From CAYLMG01 sp964568365 (GTDB taxonomy: Bacteria > Planctomycetota > Phycisphaerae > Sedimentisphaerales > Anaerobacaceae): a stretch of DNA of 22,026 bases. Under the pieces are notes generated by a model. It was given only the letters and a program-made list of their open reading frames with translations. It was not told the origin of the DNA and made no database searches. Below, piece after piece: positions 21,997-22,026 of this stretch. The position numbers and the translations under genes were made by a program. Position 1 is the first letter of the stretch. Each line of letters starts with the position of its first letter. The stretch lies in assembly GCA_964568365.1 (NCBI GenBank), contig CAZMQF010000023.1, forward strand, positions 1 to 22,026, given 5' to 3'.

Positions 21997-22026
21997 GGAA
22001 CGCGGAGGTGACCGCACGATTAGGCC

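Overview
The window looks like a piece of an anaerobic member of the Planctomycetota (Phycisphaerae / Sedimentisphaerales-like). This is inferred from a protein with a PEP-CTERM tail, a Tat-exported lipoprotein sulfatase paired with an oxygen-independent sulfatase-maturating radical-SAM enzyme, a HEAT-repeat secreted protein, a small conserved protein coupled to hisS, and a phosphoglycerate-mutase-like gene standing where a homoserine kinase is expected. No rRNA, tRNA, CRISPR array, integrase or transposase gene was found.

Layout. (1) 3-515, + strand: end of a CvpA-like membrane protein, convergent with a secreted HEAT-repeat protein (519-2321, - strand) that has a strong promoter and a long leader with a GC-rich hairpin. 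(2) 2626-9749, - strand: a long transcription unit from a near-consensus promoter: YkgJ-type Cys-cluster protein, hisS, a PD-(D/E)XK-like small protein, rsmD, cca, then a radical-SAM maturase and a Cys-type sulfatase. The last 120 bases hold a second, broken copy of the 3' end of cca. The sulfatase/maturase pair is therefore bracketed by direct repeats of the cca tail, which suggests an inserted cassette that displaced the original end of cca. (3) 9800-12408, - strand: a PEP-CTERM protein with its own promoter and terminator, and an EamA transporter translationally coupled to rsmE. (4) 12563-18854, + strand: a zinc-ribbon membrane protein of unknown role, then hom, a phosphoglycerate-mutase-superfamily protein (proposed alternative homoserine kinase) and lysC (with an internal start for a separate regulatory subunit), forming an aspartate-to-threonine/lysine operon; then an exported or membrane-anchored thermonuclease. 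(5) 18924-19060: a GC-rich, heavily folded intergenic repeat. (6) 19199-21734, - strand: a markedly AT-rich, foreign-looking seven-gene operon of six tiny helix-turn-helix proteins followed by a 293-residue protein with an N-terminal winged-helix-like region and a C-terminal domain that looks like a PD-(D/E)XK nuclease. (7) 21943-22026: a promoter-like sequence, a perfect 19-base inverted repeat at the expected +1 and a perfect Shine-Dalgarno-like sequence, cut off by the window edge.

The most unusual element is the seven-gene HTH/nuclease-like operon. Its six small proteins fall into three neighbouring pairs, most with overlapping or nearly abutting reading frames; two pairs look like tandem paralogues, and several members share a leucine-rich N-terminal helix. 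I do not recognise it as a named system. A multi-subunit DNA-recognition module that places or controls a nuclease (defence, plasmid/phage control, or element maintenance) is an inference from architecture only.
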